DNA of 63,971 bases, taken from contig JALLBK010000095.1 of the NCBI GenBank assembly GCA_036940085.1, positions 1 to 63,971 on the forward strand. Direction: 5' to 3'. Positions 41,739-53,400 of the stretch are shown piece after piece (position 1 is the first letter of the stretch; each line of letters opens with the position of its first letter). The position numbers were made by a program, and so were the translations under genes. Source of the DNA: Discostella pseudostelligera. Its lineage: Eukaryota > Bacillariophyta > Thalassiosirophyceae > Thalassiosirales > Thalassiosiraceae. Below the pieces are notes generated by a model. It saw only the letters and a list, made by a program, of their open reading frames with translations. It had not been told where the DNA came from and ran no database searches.

Positions 41739-44273
41739 ATGGCCCCGGCCCTCTATCTGCGCCACCGTCGTCGTAGTCGACTAGTACTGGCGGGTCTCGT
41801 CGTCTCATTTTATCGAATAGCGGCCGCTGCCGTCGGCGCCGATAATAATAATAACAATGGGGCATTCTCCGCGCCGCAACCGATGGTGAAGGCGGATGAT
41901 GCTCGTGATGAAAATGAAAGTAGAGCTAAGGCAGCCCATGACGCCAAAATGAAAAGGTCTATGGAACTGGTGGCATCTGCTCTGCGTCATCATCATTATT
42001 CATCGAATAGTAGACTGCTGGAACGACAACAACAGCAGCAACTATTGGAAAATTCGATTAGTATTGGGGAGCAGCCACCGAGCCAACAAAATCAACAACA
42101 TGATGATACGTCTTCTTCGACCAATGAAATTGATCGGACAAGACGAAAAACAAGCCGTGATCGACAGCAACGACGACGTCAACAACAACAGCTAAAACAA
42201 ACCCAACACAACCAGCAAACCAATACTGATGTCAACCCTTCTTCTTCACCTTCATCACGACGAAATCTCATTGTCGGTGGCTCCGAGGCAGAATTCGGAC
42301 GATTTCCCTACGCAGTATCACTGCAGCTCGAAAAAATCCTAACTGATACAGAGTCAGATGCCAGTGGGGGTGTCGACATAGCCGATTTACCCACTTGTGG
42401 TGGAACATTGATTGCCATGGATGTAGTATTGACTGCGGCACATTGTGGATATGAGGAATTTTTGATGCCCACTACTACTACTACTACTACTGATGACACC
42501 TATAAAGAAGATGGTAGCAGCAGTAGCAGCACCGCCACCATCGATATTGGGTCAACTCCCCAACAAGTTTTTGTCGGCGCTGATGTCGGTGCCTACAACA
42601 TTGCCACTAGTGACTTTTTCGTCGAGAACATGTTGTTTGAAAAACTTGTTTTGCATCCCGACTTCTCTGGATTTCAAGGAGGGGCCGTATCCTTACAACA
42701 TGATGTCATGCTTGTAAAGCTCTACGGTGCATCCGATCAACCAGTGGTACGATTGCATAATCCTCGTTTAGCCAACGAAGAGTATGGACATCGCGATCCA
42801 GAAATAGATGAAGATCTTGTCGTGATTGGATGGGGAGATATTGATCCCCAATATGGGGAGAATCATACCACACTTGCTTCGGTAATGCAGGCGGCAACAT
42901 TGAGTTATGTTCCCAATGATGTATGTGAAGCGAGCAAGGGGTATTCGGTAACACAAACGTATTCTTCGTCGTCGGAAGTGACGGCGACGGGATATTTTGA
43001 GTATGAGGGAACAATTACCGATGATATGATGTGTGCATTGGGTGATAATTTGCAGGATGCGTGTCAGGGGGATAGTGGTGGTGGGTTGTTACGATTAGGG
43101 GCTGATTTTACTACAGGTGAGTGAATTGAGGACCCGATTATAATGTTTCGGTCCACAATCACCGTTTTGTTTGTGTACCTAGTTCTCTAATGCATATTAT
43201 TGCACCCTTGTCCTCGAATCATTTGTTTTATAGATGTACAAATGGGAATCGTAAGTTGGGGATTGCAATGTGGGGATCAAGATTTCCCGGGAGTGTACTC
43301 AAGGGTTGGCGCGCATTATGATTGGATAGAAGCGACGGTTTGTGAATTATCCGATAGTCCACCGAGTTACTTTAATTGCGTTCCAAAGCCATACCCCCCT
43401 GGTAATCCATATGATCCAATTGTACAGCTGACGATATCAATTCGATTTGATAGCTACATGATGGAGACGGGATGGGTACTCGAATCCATTCCCGATTTTC
43501 GCAACATTGCATTCCGTCCCTTTGGAACATATTATGAAGGATTGGCAAGCATTGATGAAAATAACACCATGAGGGAAGAAGTTCAGGTCCTGGCTGGGAG
43601 GTTTTACATGCTATCCATATTGGATGAGTTTGCCGATGGCTTTTGTTGTAAGCAGGGCCATGGATACTTTCGCGTGGATTCTTCCTTGGACGCAAGTCCA
43701 GTTGTGGATAGTACTCCAGGCATTTTGTGGACGGCGTATTCACTACGCCGAGCGTTCTATGTTAGCAGGCCTGACAATACTGATCCACCTGATTTTATTA
43801 CCGTGGTTGTTACACTTGGCATGGGAGCCGATCCGTCGCAGTTACTCCTCGTGGTTGTTGAAAATGTGAAGTTTGAGGCGGTACTATTGTATTCTATTCA
43901 GCCGTTCAATACAATCACCGATTCGCGTACGGAAACAGCAGCATCTGACTCTCTTGCGTTCAAAGTGCCAGTGTTTGGTGCGGAATTTTATCGGCAGAGG
44001 TACAATGTGATCGTCTACGATGGTAATTATGACGGCGCGTATAAAGCGAGTTTCGAAGTGTATCTTGGGTCTCCGGTCGACAAAAACTTGATCCTTGCCC
44101 AATCGGGAGATTATGGCTATGATTCTTACGTTTCACGGAGCTTCGTATTGTTTGACGAGCAAGGCGATGGCCCAGGAGATCTACCGAAGAGTTCTGGTAT
44201 GGCGAGTGTTACTACATGGAAGCAGAATTTCGGTATCATGTGTTCAATTATGTTGTGCTTAGTGACATCATGA
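41739..44273 (+). CDS. Secreted trypsin-like serine protease, extended C-terminus
   Basis: Two exons (41739-43116 and 43234-44273, phase 1, TATAG acceptor) give 805 aa. The ATG leads a signal peptide (LVLAGLVVSFYRIAAAA). A Q/R/S-rich propeptide follows, ending RRNLIVGG, the zymogen cleavage site with the new IVGG N-terminus. The catalytic triad is present: TAAHC (about 233), HDVMLVKL (about 320), CQGDSGGGL (about 443), and the peptidase S1 domain closes with GIVSWGLQCGDQDFPGVYSRV. The intron falls between the Ser motif and GIVSWG. The C-terminal 330 residues are not protease: a module with SYMMETGWVLES and DEFADGFCCKQGHGYFRV, then a second, more divergent copy (ADPSQLLLVVVEN, NVIVYDGNYDG). 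I have seen this style of module in diatom secreted proteins but cannot name it. The last residues are hydrophobic. Confidence 0.85.
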
Positions 44274-44392
44274 GACATGTTGTTTTCATAGATTGGGCGA
44301 ATATTGAAGACAAAATGTATAGATACGAACAAATAAATCACGTTGGCATCGCCGTCGAGAGTGATGGCTTGGGGTCCGATACTCTTTGTTCT

Positions 44393-45420
44393 TTAGTCGT
44401 TGTAAAATAGTTCCATATGAACTTGAGACGTTTCACATGCTCCTTCCGAAGATGTATTCACAGGCTCTTCACCATCGTAGACCATGCTGCTTTCACCTGT
44501 TTCTTCTTCGAATGCATTGCCATCGTATTGTTGTTCCCATTTGGCTTCGAGGTCGTCAATTTCCATTTGACCAAGGTTCTATAGATCGAGATGAAAATGT
44601 GTGAGCAGCTGAGTTGATGGAGAATATTCGAATATTGGATAATTGGAACACTCACATTCTGCTCTGACAGAAACTTTGCACGAAGTTGTCCAAGACACTT
44701 CTCCAGCTCGTTGCCTTCCTTCAACAATGCGTTCCTCGAATCTTCGACCTCGATCAATCCTGCCACTTCCTCCTTGATCCTCGCGGCCATGTCACTCCAT
44801 GATTCTTTCTCCTCCGAATTTAACAGCTGCATCTCATTCTCACCAGATAGTTTGTTCTTGACAAAGTCATCGAGTTTCGTCTCCACAAGCCAAGTAGCGC
44901 TTTCAACATCCAGGAGGAGCGATGCTTTTTTGTTCTCGCGAAAGGTTAGAATAAGATCGTTCTCGTTGTTGAGGACTTCCATCTCTTTGACAAACTGGAT
45001 TTTCTGCTCCTTCTCGTCCGCCTAACACGCCATTACAAAGCAAGGTTGTGAATGTAAGTATTGATGAGGCTGGAATCGAGAATATTTGAACACCCAACAA
45101 CTTGAAAAATCGAAGATCGTCGTTCTTACCTCAATGCCTTTCAATTCACTAGTAATTGTAAAAATAAACTGACGATCCGTCTCCGTAGCCTGCTTGCAAC
45201 GATTCCTCTCCATAATAAGATTTTTCTGCTTCCGCGCTTCCTCTCCAAGTTCACCGTGGGCAATGCGGAGTTCTTCTTCATACTGCCGATTTTGTTCCGC
45301 GGCGCGAGTCATCATGTCGACCTCACGCCGACGGAGGTGGTCGGCCATCTTGGCGTCATTGTTGTAAGTGGCGGTCGCCTTCTGGAGAGCGGCGAATTGC
45401 TGTGCCTGAGAATTGTTCAT
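44393..45420 (-). CDS. Coiled-coil protein, unknown
   Basis: Three exons (45420-45130, 45021-44656, 44578-44393), all joined in phase 0, give 280 aa. Nearly the whole protein is charged helix: MADHLRRREVDMMTRAAEQ, YEEELRIAHGELGEE, then after the first intron ADEKEQKIQFVKEMEVL, ESATWLVETKLDDFVKN and GNELEKCLGQLRAKFLSEQN. The short acidic tail reads MEIDDLEAKWEQQYDG with an E/S-rich end. It has no targeting signal and no catalytic motif. It may be a structural partner of the cytoskeleton, kinetochore or tethering complexes. It shares a 301-bp promoter region with the ankyrin-RING gene. The exon model is well supported by three clean GT-AG junctions. Confidence 0.7.
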
Positions 45421-45721
45421 GGTAGCGATTTGTAGGGGAGAGGGTGAGGGTGGGAGGGCTGGGTGGGGTAGTAGAGGAGGTGCGGTGGCAATGTTCAAAA
45501 TGATGCGGCGGCGGCGTCGATGGCCGATCGGATGGCCGATGGCGGATGGCGGATGGCGCGCGCGCGGTGGCGGAATGAAAATGGGACGAAATGGCGGGAA
45601 GAAGATTTGGCGAATGACCTGCAACCTGCAATGACGATGACGACGGCACTAGATACTGCTACTGCTTCCGCACCCCTTCGTATTCGTAGCACAGTTTGAA
45701 TACAACAAGGCGGCAGCAGCC
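45421..45721. promoter_or_regulatory. Divergent promoter, coiled coil / ankyrin-RING
   Basis: A short (301 bp), G/C-rich region: GGGGAGAGGGTGAGGGTGGGAGGG near 45437, an imperfect GATGGCCGAT/GGCGGATGG repeat at 45526-45558, and ATGGCGGGAAGAA (E2F-like GGCGGGAA) at 45592. Confidence 0.4.
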
Positions 45722-47469
45722 ATGAGCAGCCCTTGCATTGATCTCGATATGAATTTGCTGAGTAGCCCCGATCCACCGGCGTTGGGGGCGAGCGGGAGGG
45801 GGGGCGACACCGGCACCGGCGACGACCACGACGGCACCATGGACGACTTTCGATTCGATTCTTCGATGACATCGTCGTCACCCGATCAATATCACAGCAC
45901 TTTCGACTCGATAAATGAGTCCGAACATAATATGGAGGATGATCATCATCATAATTCTGGTACTATGGAGCGTGTTGGACATTCCAATTGTGACGAGCAC
46001 CTCAGTGACAATCCCAGTACTACGACTACCCAACAACAACACTATGCGGCAATGTCTCAACAGGTGGAATCATGGCGAGAGGAGCTGTACATGATGAATG
46101 TGGAAAATTCCATTCTGTTGGATGATCTGGTGACTTTGGGTGCTGATGTGTAATCGGCAGTGTAGTTACTGTGGTGACTTGTTGGGTACCCCCGTTTCCC
46201 GAAACTGGATGTCGGGTCATGAGAGTGAATATTGATATTGCATTGCACCTGAGATATCATTCCGGAATTTTTACATTTGAATTTGCCGCGAGATTATTTA
46301 TATTGAAAGGTTTTCATGAAATGAATAATAGAATCAACAATCACACTATAATGAGCGATCACGAAATAAATCACCACATTGATCGTTTTAAGGAATCATT
46401 CTTATGTGCCGCAGCTCGGGGAGGGCGCATAGAGGAATGTGCTAGTTTGATCTCTTTTGGAGCCAATGTTGATTGGCGAGAAAATGGCAATGAGGACAAT
46501 CCATTGTTGGTCGCCGTTCGGAACAGTATGCAAGACGTGGCGGCTTTGCTATTGGCACATGGTGCCAATCCAACAGTACGCGATCGTGATGGTAATACTG
46601 TCATGCATCTTGCTGCTGCCAATGGTGATGAATGTATGGCAAGTCTCTTTTCTCCGAATGCATCCGACTTGTCTTTGAGTACGAATAAGGATGGGATGAC
46701 AGGTAACTAATTGCATCGAGTTGTACTACTCGGGATCTTTTCCATTATTCTCCTCACTATTCCATTTTCTCTCGACCATGATGCAGCTATCGACATTGCA
46801 GTCCAGAGAGGATATAACTCATTTGCGGAACATCTAAATAATCTAATATTTGAAGTCGACGCAGAAAGAAATGGATCAGACGAAGAAAAGAATGATCGAT
46901 CGTCTTCAATTCTATCTAGCGATTACGATCATCCACCGATACATCGCGACAGTGAAGTCGACGACGATGCATGTGATTCAGAAAACTCCTTGGCTGATAG
47001 CAATGAATTATCATCATCTACTCGGACGAGAGATAGTGAGAATCGACACTCAATAGATGAAGAAACAGTGCCCGACGACGTTGTCAACGACATGCGTGGA
47101 GAACTTTATCAGGCAAAGTTTGCACTCAATGAGCTAGTGAAAGAGAACGAGATGTTGAAAGGCAAACTCGCAGTATATTGCGAGGATAATATTGAGTCAT
47201 TCCTTGTCAAAAAGTCGTTGGTGGAATTGAATTCAATCGAAGAACAAGTAAGACGTTCACTGGATAGAATTGTCAAGGCCAAAGAGGTGGCATCGAGCAA
47301 CCTCGAAGACGCGAGAGTGTGTGTCATTTGTAAAGAGAATCCCAAGAGTGTCTTGTTCTTGAATTGTCGACATCTCTGTGTTTGTAATGAGTGTGGTCAT
47401 CTTGACATCCTTGTTCATTGTCCCCTGTGTCGAATGGAAATACGAGAGAAGATTAATGTCTACGCTTGA
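45722..47469 (+). CDS. Ankyrin-repeat RING finger E3 ligase
   Basis: Three exons (45722-46149, 46332-46702, 46787-47469) give 493 aa. Residues 1-140 are acidic and S/D/H-rich. About 155-275 hold three ankyrin repeats (FLCAAARGGRIEECASLIS, NPLLVAVRNSMQDVAALLLAHG, GNTVMHLAAANGDE), with the last repeat completed after the third-exon join (TAIDIAVQRGYNS). A charged linker and a coiled coil (ELYQAKFALNELVKENEML) follow. The C-terminus is a C3HC4 RING: CVICKENPKSVLF, CRHLCVCNEC, CPLCRMEIREKINVY, similar in form to the RINGs of MUL1/LRSAM1/XIAP-type ligases. Predicted role: ubiquitin ligase, with ankyrin repeats choosing substrates. The first intron has a GTAATC donor, less common than GTRAGT, but phase and sequence agree. 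Confidence 0.82.
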
Positions 47470-47756
47470 CTCTAGAGAAATACCCATAGTAACGTGCGAT
47501 TTTCAACGAACAATATTCTCCATTTTAGAAATCATTGAAAGCGAATGGAGATCTTCTTCTCCTCAAATAATGAATTGCTTCACGGCGATTTGAATTGTAA
47601 CATGATTATTGTCTTCTGTACAGTCCACTCAGTGCTACTCACTTTCTCTCGAGGAGAGGTAACGACCAACTTCTGCTGACTGTAAAATTGAGGCGCACGT
47701 CTACCATATAAAAATCAATCTCACGTAACTCCCCTCCTGGTTCATCCCAATTCCAA
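47470..47756. other. Convergent 3' region
   Basis: A 287-bp spacer, A/T-rich. No feature recognised. Confidence 0.4.
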
Positions 47757-48398
47757 TTATACCAGTTCCACGTCCTTTGACGATTTCGACTTCGACTTCG
47801 ACTTATTAGGAGATTTTGATTTCTTCTTCACCTTCTTCTCGTCCTGTCGAACGTAGTCGGCACCCTCCGCCAAGTTCTCGTCGGCACTAACCTTCGCGTC
47901 CCCTCCACCACCCAATCCACAGCAGCCACAGAACAGCTTCTTCAATCCCATTAGTACAAGCTCCGGATAACAAACACAGCAAAAGAGCAATGTCATGAAT
48001 ACCAACAAGCCCAAGCTGACGTAGGTAATAATCTGCTCGGGCGTTAAGCTGTCCGGATTCACATTATCGATCCACATTCCAGTATTTTGATTGTTAGTAC
48101 TGCTACTGCTGCCAGTCCCATCATCATCATTGCAATTGCCACCATTGCATCCGTAATTGGAGCTACCGCCGTTGGCATACCACTGTCCATTCCATTCTCC
48201 GGTAAATTCTTGCTCTAGACTTCGGTGGTTGTGCTGGTTCTGGTGGTAATGTCGCAGTTGGTGTTGGTGTTTGTGTCGTCGCTGAGGTTGTGAAATAAGT
48301 TGATCTGCTGCCTCTGTCAACGATGGGGTGGAGAAGAAGGATAGGCATGCGAGTACGAGGAGCGAGGTCCAGTGATGTCGATGATTCAACATTCTCAT
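47757..48398 (-). CDS. Single-pass membrane protein, unknown
   Basis: A single exon. Starting at MRMLNHRHHW it is 213 aa: a signal peptide (TSLLVLACLSFFSTPSLTEA), a His/Gln-rich stretch (HKHQHQLRHYHQNQHNH), a Gly/Asn/Ser-rich lumenal part with a few Cys (YGCNGGNCNDDDG), one transmembrane helix (IITYVSLGLLVFMTLLFCCVC), a Cys/Gly cluster (LFCGCCGLGGGG) that could be palmitoylated, and a basic K/S tail (KSKSPNKSKSKSKSS). The frame is open upstream, with in-frame ATGs at about 48440 and 48638, so the protein may be longer at the N-terminus; 48398 was chosen because it puts the signal peptide at the start. The His-rich lumenal segment may bind metal (inference). No family recognised. Confidence 0.6.
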   Translation of the reverse strand: MRMLNHRHHWTSLLVLACLSFFSTPSLTEAADQLISQPQRRHKHQHQLRHYHQNQHNHRSLEQEFTGEWNGQWYANGGSSNYGCNGGNCNDDDGTGSSSSTNNQNTGMWIDNVNPDSLTPEQIITYVSLGLLVFMTLLFCCVCYPELVLMGLKKLFCGCCGLGGGGDAKVSADENLAEGADYVRQDEKKVKKKSKSPNKSKSKSKSSKDVELV

Positions 48399-48650
48399 TC
48401 TCCGCGTAGATGTTCCGTCAATACCGTTGAGGCTGCTTCTCATCGCCGCCGTCGCCGTCGTGGAATCTTGCCGCCGAGAGGATAGATTGCGGATAGAGTC
48501 CAAATATGTAATGAAACTGGGCATTATTTGTCGTGATATAAGAGATGGTAACGAGGCAGTAAGGAGTGGAGACGTCGGCGTCGTACGATGGGCAGCGGCA
48601 GCGGAGTTCAATGAGTTCTGAGTTCTGAATGAGTTCATGAGCTTGAGCAC

Positions 48651-49162
48651 GAGCGAGATGACGATAGGATGACGAGAGCTCGTTTTCGTGGTCCTTGTCT
48701 TGCCAGTGGATTTACTGGATCCGAAATAGCGAGCCCAACGGAAGGATCCTACGATGGAGTTCGTTAAATCTTCGTAGGATAAGAAAAATCGGCATTTTGT
48801 CGGAAAGGAGTCTTATTTAAAAATGGTGCCTTGCAGCGAAAGATACTGTTTCCCGCCAAAGAGTGAGTTGCGAGATTTCCCGCCAAAACTGAGTGGCGCA
48901 AGTTTTGGCGGGACCTTGCTGACGTCGACCAATGACACATGATGTTGTATCTAGTCGAGGCGGCAACCGGAAAACCTGCAGCTGCAGCAACGGTCAAAAA
49001 GCAATCAACACGAGCAACGAGCAAGCGAGCGCAAGCAGCAACAAGCAAATGACAATGAATCATCGCCATCGCTAATCATTGACATTGATCATCCGTATCG
49101 ATATCGATATCTCTCCTACAATTACGGCATTATATCTCGGCATCATATCAAAGTTATTGACG
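48651..49162. promoter_or_regulatory. Divergent promoter with three E2F sites
   Basis: Two perfect TTTCCCGCCAAA sites (48849-48860, 48876-48887) and an inverted TTTTGGCGGGA (48903-48913) lie within 65 bp, followed by CTGACGTCGAC (48918), a TGACGTC bZIP/CRE core. This is the densest E2F-like cluster in the window. It separates a membrane-protein gene from a putative tiny membrane-protein gene. Confidence 0.55.
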
Positions 49163-49832
49163 ATGGCGGAAAATACACTGAAAGGACGGGAGTTGATTCT
49201 GGCATGTAAGATTTGTGCTTGTCATGACATGTGCTCATCGGGAATCGGGACGCTTGGGTTGGTGCATATGCATTATTTGAGGCAGCGTTCACTCCTATTT
49301 GGCCTTTCGTCGCGTGCACACTATCAACGCATAGAATCGACGCAAGATAAATTGGAGAAGCATGATGCTTCTGCCGCTCGCCAAATTCATCGAGTCGGCG
49401 CGTCGGGAGCCGATCGAGTTTGGTGGTGAACAATGACAATATACATATGAACTGTGCTATGAATCATCAATCATCACCTTCATTGTGAATTTTTTACTGC
49501 CATCCCTCGTCCATTTCATCTAACTTCCTTGAATTCTCCTCCTTTCCTATTGATTATGTAATTGTGCCAACACGACCGTCTGGTGTGTAAAAGGGATCAA
49601 AGAAATAACGCTTGGCATTCACTTCACCTCCATCCTTGTACTCTTCGTACTATTTTTTGCCAAACTCGACTATCAAATCCACTGTGTTGTTACCATCGGG
49701 CTATCCTTTATCATTACCGTATCCATACCACCCTTTGGTGTGCATACCGTTCCTTTCTTTGGGGCAAGGCCAGGTGAGGAACTACCGGTGCCAGATGTGG
49801 AATTGATTAGGAACAAATTCAAAGTAGGATAA
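49163..49832 (+). CDS. Possible spliced two-TM small protein
   Basis: Tentative two-exon model: 49163-49205 (MAENTLKGRELILA, donor GTAAGA, phase 1) joined to 49594-49832 (acceptor GTAAAAG), giving 93 aa. The second exon encodes two hydrophobic helices (HFTSILVLFVLFFAKL and VVTIGLSFIITVSIPP) and a soluble tail, GARPGEELPVPDVELIRNKF. The join makes WIKEITLG and is in frame, and no other acceptor tested gave a long product. The 388-nt intron is longer than its neighbours' and may hide a further exon. I do not recognise the family. A segment similar to the tail-coding end recurs at about 49975 (CGGTGCCGAATGTGGAACTG), possibly a broken duplicate of the last exon. Confidence 0.35.
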
Positions 49833-50474
49833 AGGCTGGCAGGGATGGGAGTTTGACAGAACCGGTTTAAGAATGATTGAGCGGACGCGTTTAATACGTC
49901 GTGCTATGAAATATGTCCATATGATATGAGGATGGGTAACTATAACGACTTTCTGTTATCATTTATAATGATTGAACCGACGGTGCCGAATGTGGAACTG
50001 ATTGTCGAGAACACAACACTCAAAACATTATCGGAACGGATACGACTGTCGTCACAATTCTGTGTTAGAATTAGTTGGCCTGATACAATAATACTTGATT
50101 AATGTTCAATTACGAATACCTTCCATCGAAATCAATTTCTATGCTATCGAATTAGTCACCAGATCTGGTTGATTCGGAATTGAGGCACAATGAGCATTGA
50201 GGTACTAACGGTGCTCGATATTGTTGCGTGGACTAATTTGGATCGGATCATGTCGCCAGTAAGATTGATTCGGCAGAACTCTTGATAGGGCTCGATGAGG
50301 TGCAGTGTGCTCGACGTGCGTGGACTATGGAACTCGAGTGTTACAATACGATCTCCGATCTCATGTATATTCGATCTGAAACGCTAGTTTACGAATCTAC
50401 ACATAAACCCCTACAGCTTCGGTGATGATTGACCACATCGCCATCAACTCTTTACTATGAAATACTCCTAAAAA
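49833..50474. other. Convergent 3' region, 640 bp
   Basis: AT-rich, with no supported gene. Around 49975-50000 it repeats, imperfectly, the end of the small membrane-protein exon. The rest shows no structure I can name. Confidence 0.4.
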
Positions 50475-53400
50475 TTACTTAGCCAATTCATTTTGAAGTG
50501 CTTCAATCTGCGCCTTGATTGAAGCTATCTTCATCTCGTTGATCTTCGAGGTAATCGCGGCGTCATTCGCTGTGTAGTATGCAAGCACAGCTTCGTTGTC
50601 CTCCCAGTCGGCAGTGCACATTCCCTCGAGAATGTTGAGCGCACTGACAGAGTTCAATGAGGAGTCAGCAGCCTTGAGATGCGCGACGTAGTTGTCTTGG
50701 GCGATGCGGCGCTTGGCAAGGTAGAAGAAGTATTTACGAGATTGAGCCCAGGGCACGGCGTCCTTGATAACACCCTTAGCCTTCATCCTTCCAGTCTTAT
50801 CGTGAAGGTCGGCAAACTCAGTTGCAGCCTGGAGGTAAACAGGCTTCAACAATTCCTCCCTCGCGGCGATCTGCTCTTTGATACTTGCCTGAGCCGTCTT
50901 ATCAGTGTCATCCGTTGATTCGAGTTCAGCATCAAGCATCTGGAGTTGAGGGTCAATACGGTGCATGGCCTTGAGTTGATCGGCGACACGGAACTTGATC
51001 TCCACAATACCAGCTGGTTCAAGAATACCACCACGAGCTTCCGGATCAGAGAACATCGTCATCTTTTCTTCGTTGATGGTAGGGTCAACAACCACCCATG
51101 ATCCTCCACGGAGTTCACCAAAGGGAGGGAAGTATACATAGATGGGGTGCTTGTAATCACGGAGTGCATCGACAATCATGGATCCAAATTTAAGAATTTC
51201 ACCAGACATATCACGACTTCCACCACTGAATCCACGCCAGTTCGCAAAGATCATCACCGGTAGGCCCTCGTTGTTGAAGTCACGAAGAGCCTGTGCTGTC
51301 TTGTAGGAAGAGTCGGGGAAGAGAACCTGACCAGCCTGAGGCATGATGGCCTCTCGCGAGTTGGGATCAGCGGGGTCGGCAGGGATAATTCTCTCCACGA
51401 GACGTGTCTCCACTGCAATTGCACCCATGGGAATACCACCAAGACGGCCGCGGCCAATAACAACACTCTTACCCCATCCTGCAAGATATTCCTTCCAGCT
51501 TCCCTTATCAAAGAATCCAGCAGCGTCATCAGTTCCAGAGAGCATAAGGCGAGGATCGTAGGGTGTGGGGGTAGGCTTCCACTGAACATCACGATTGACA
51601 GGGTCGGCGGATTGACGGACAGGAGAGATTGCATCGGTAGTCTTAGGGACGAAGCTGAGCCACTGTATGATGGATCGCACACCTTCTTGATCGTCGTCAA
51701 CGACTTCATGGGTGCAGCCGTTCGGGAACATAACCTGTGGGCCACCAAGCTGATCGTTAGAGGTGTACACTTCACGTCCAAGAAGTTTGTTCAAAGCACC
51801 ATAACCAGTGAGGAGCATAGGTCCTTGCTTCATTTGAATGACACGCTGTCCAAGACGGACAAGGTAGGCTCCAATACCGACGCTCCGTCCAGTAACATAA
51901 CTCAAAGTGAAGATCTCATTGTAAGCACGGGATGTTTCTCCTGCAATCTTTCCACTTCCTTGCAAGTTCTCAACGCCAATACCTTCACTGGTACCGATGA
52001 TATCCTTAATTGCCCAGCCTTCGGGGACCTTCTCGACATTCACCGAGCCCTCTGGCAAAGATTTGTACACATCGTCTGTGAGGTAGAGGTATTCAAAGCC
52101 CTTGGACGGATTGGCAGAATCGACGAATTTGATGTTGAACTTGGGCTTGAGGTCTTCGACGAGACCAATTCTTGCTCCAGAGTTACACGATAGGTAGACA
52201 CGAGGAATCTTGTGCTCACGAGCATACTTCGATGCCTTGTAAAAGAGTTCATCCTCAGGAACGCCGAAAGAGCCACTCTGAACAGTTACATCGTTCGAAA
52301 TAAAGACAACCTCGCGACCTTCGGGGTATTCAGGAGTCTTCATCGTGACAACCCATGCAACCATGCCCACTTTGTTGGTACCAATTTCGCGCTTGCCAGG
52401 GTAAAGCTCGCCATCATCACCTTCAACAAGCTCCTGGGCCTCGAAGACGTTAGACGGGGTGCTGGGGACATCAGAGCCGGACATACCACTCAAGTATTCA
52501 TCCCACTCTTGGAGCAAGCCAACCTCAATAAGACCAAGGAAATCATATGCATATGTTGATCCAACTCGACGGGCGATGGCACGTTTAGTCTGAATGATGT
52601 TTGCTCCATCGTAGGGATCAAGCACGCAAACTGAGTCCTTGCCCTCTCCAATAACACAGAATTCACGGGTGACACCAGTGACAGGATCAGGACGTTCAAT
52701 GAAAGCAGAAGTTTTGAGCCACTCTCCTTCCATCGAGGACGCAACAAGGCGAACAGGTACGACCATGGAGTTGCCTTGCTCGTCGACGGACTTCACGCGA
52801 ACCTTGGCTTCAATTTCATCCACGCGAAGCTTCAACAGACGCTGAGCCAACTTGCTCTTCAGTTTGTCGACGACCACGTTGAACTCTTTCGCAATCTCTT
52901 CAGGACTGGCACCCTCGACTTCAGGGAGAGCATGGAGGTAGATGCGCGAAGACGATTGAAGTGAGACCTTGGAGTTGGATTGCACACGCTCCAATTCATC
53001 AAGTCCTTGGAGGAGCATACGACGCGCACCAGACATGGTGGTAAGTCCAGGGGTGTGCGTAATTCCGCGTACAAACACAACCTGGTTAGCATTGCGTCGG
53101 GCGGCCTTCTCTGAACCAACGTAGATCTGAACATTGCGTCCAACGGCAGGGATGCGCTCAAGGGCGAAGTTATCACTGAGACGGCTGAGCTCAAGGAGCT
53201 GGTGGAAGGTGGGTCGCATTCCACGTCTGAGCGGGTCCTCCTTGAATCCATCACAATGAGGGAAGGTGTAGTAGCTCGGGTCCTTCTTGCCTTGGGTGAC
53301 AAGGACAGTGACGGTGCGAATTCCAAGCATGTTGAGTTTGTCCTTGTTCGCGTCAATGGCAGCCTGGAGGTCTTCGATACTAGCATTGCCAGACAAAGCA

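Noticed and set aside
44216..44410. Extra 3' exon of the protease
   Set aside because: A TTTCATAG acceptor exists at 44290, but the frame-compatible product adds nothing conserved and would run to the end of the converging coiled-coil gene. The stop at 44271-44273 is simpler.
49079..49429. A 116-codon frame through the small membrane-protein first exon
   Set aside because: It reads through a good GTAAGA donor into sequence of no recognisable character. The spliced model gives a more protein-like product.
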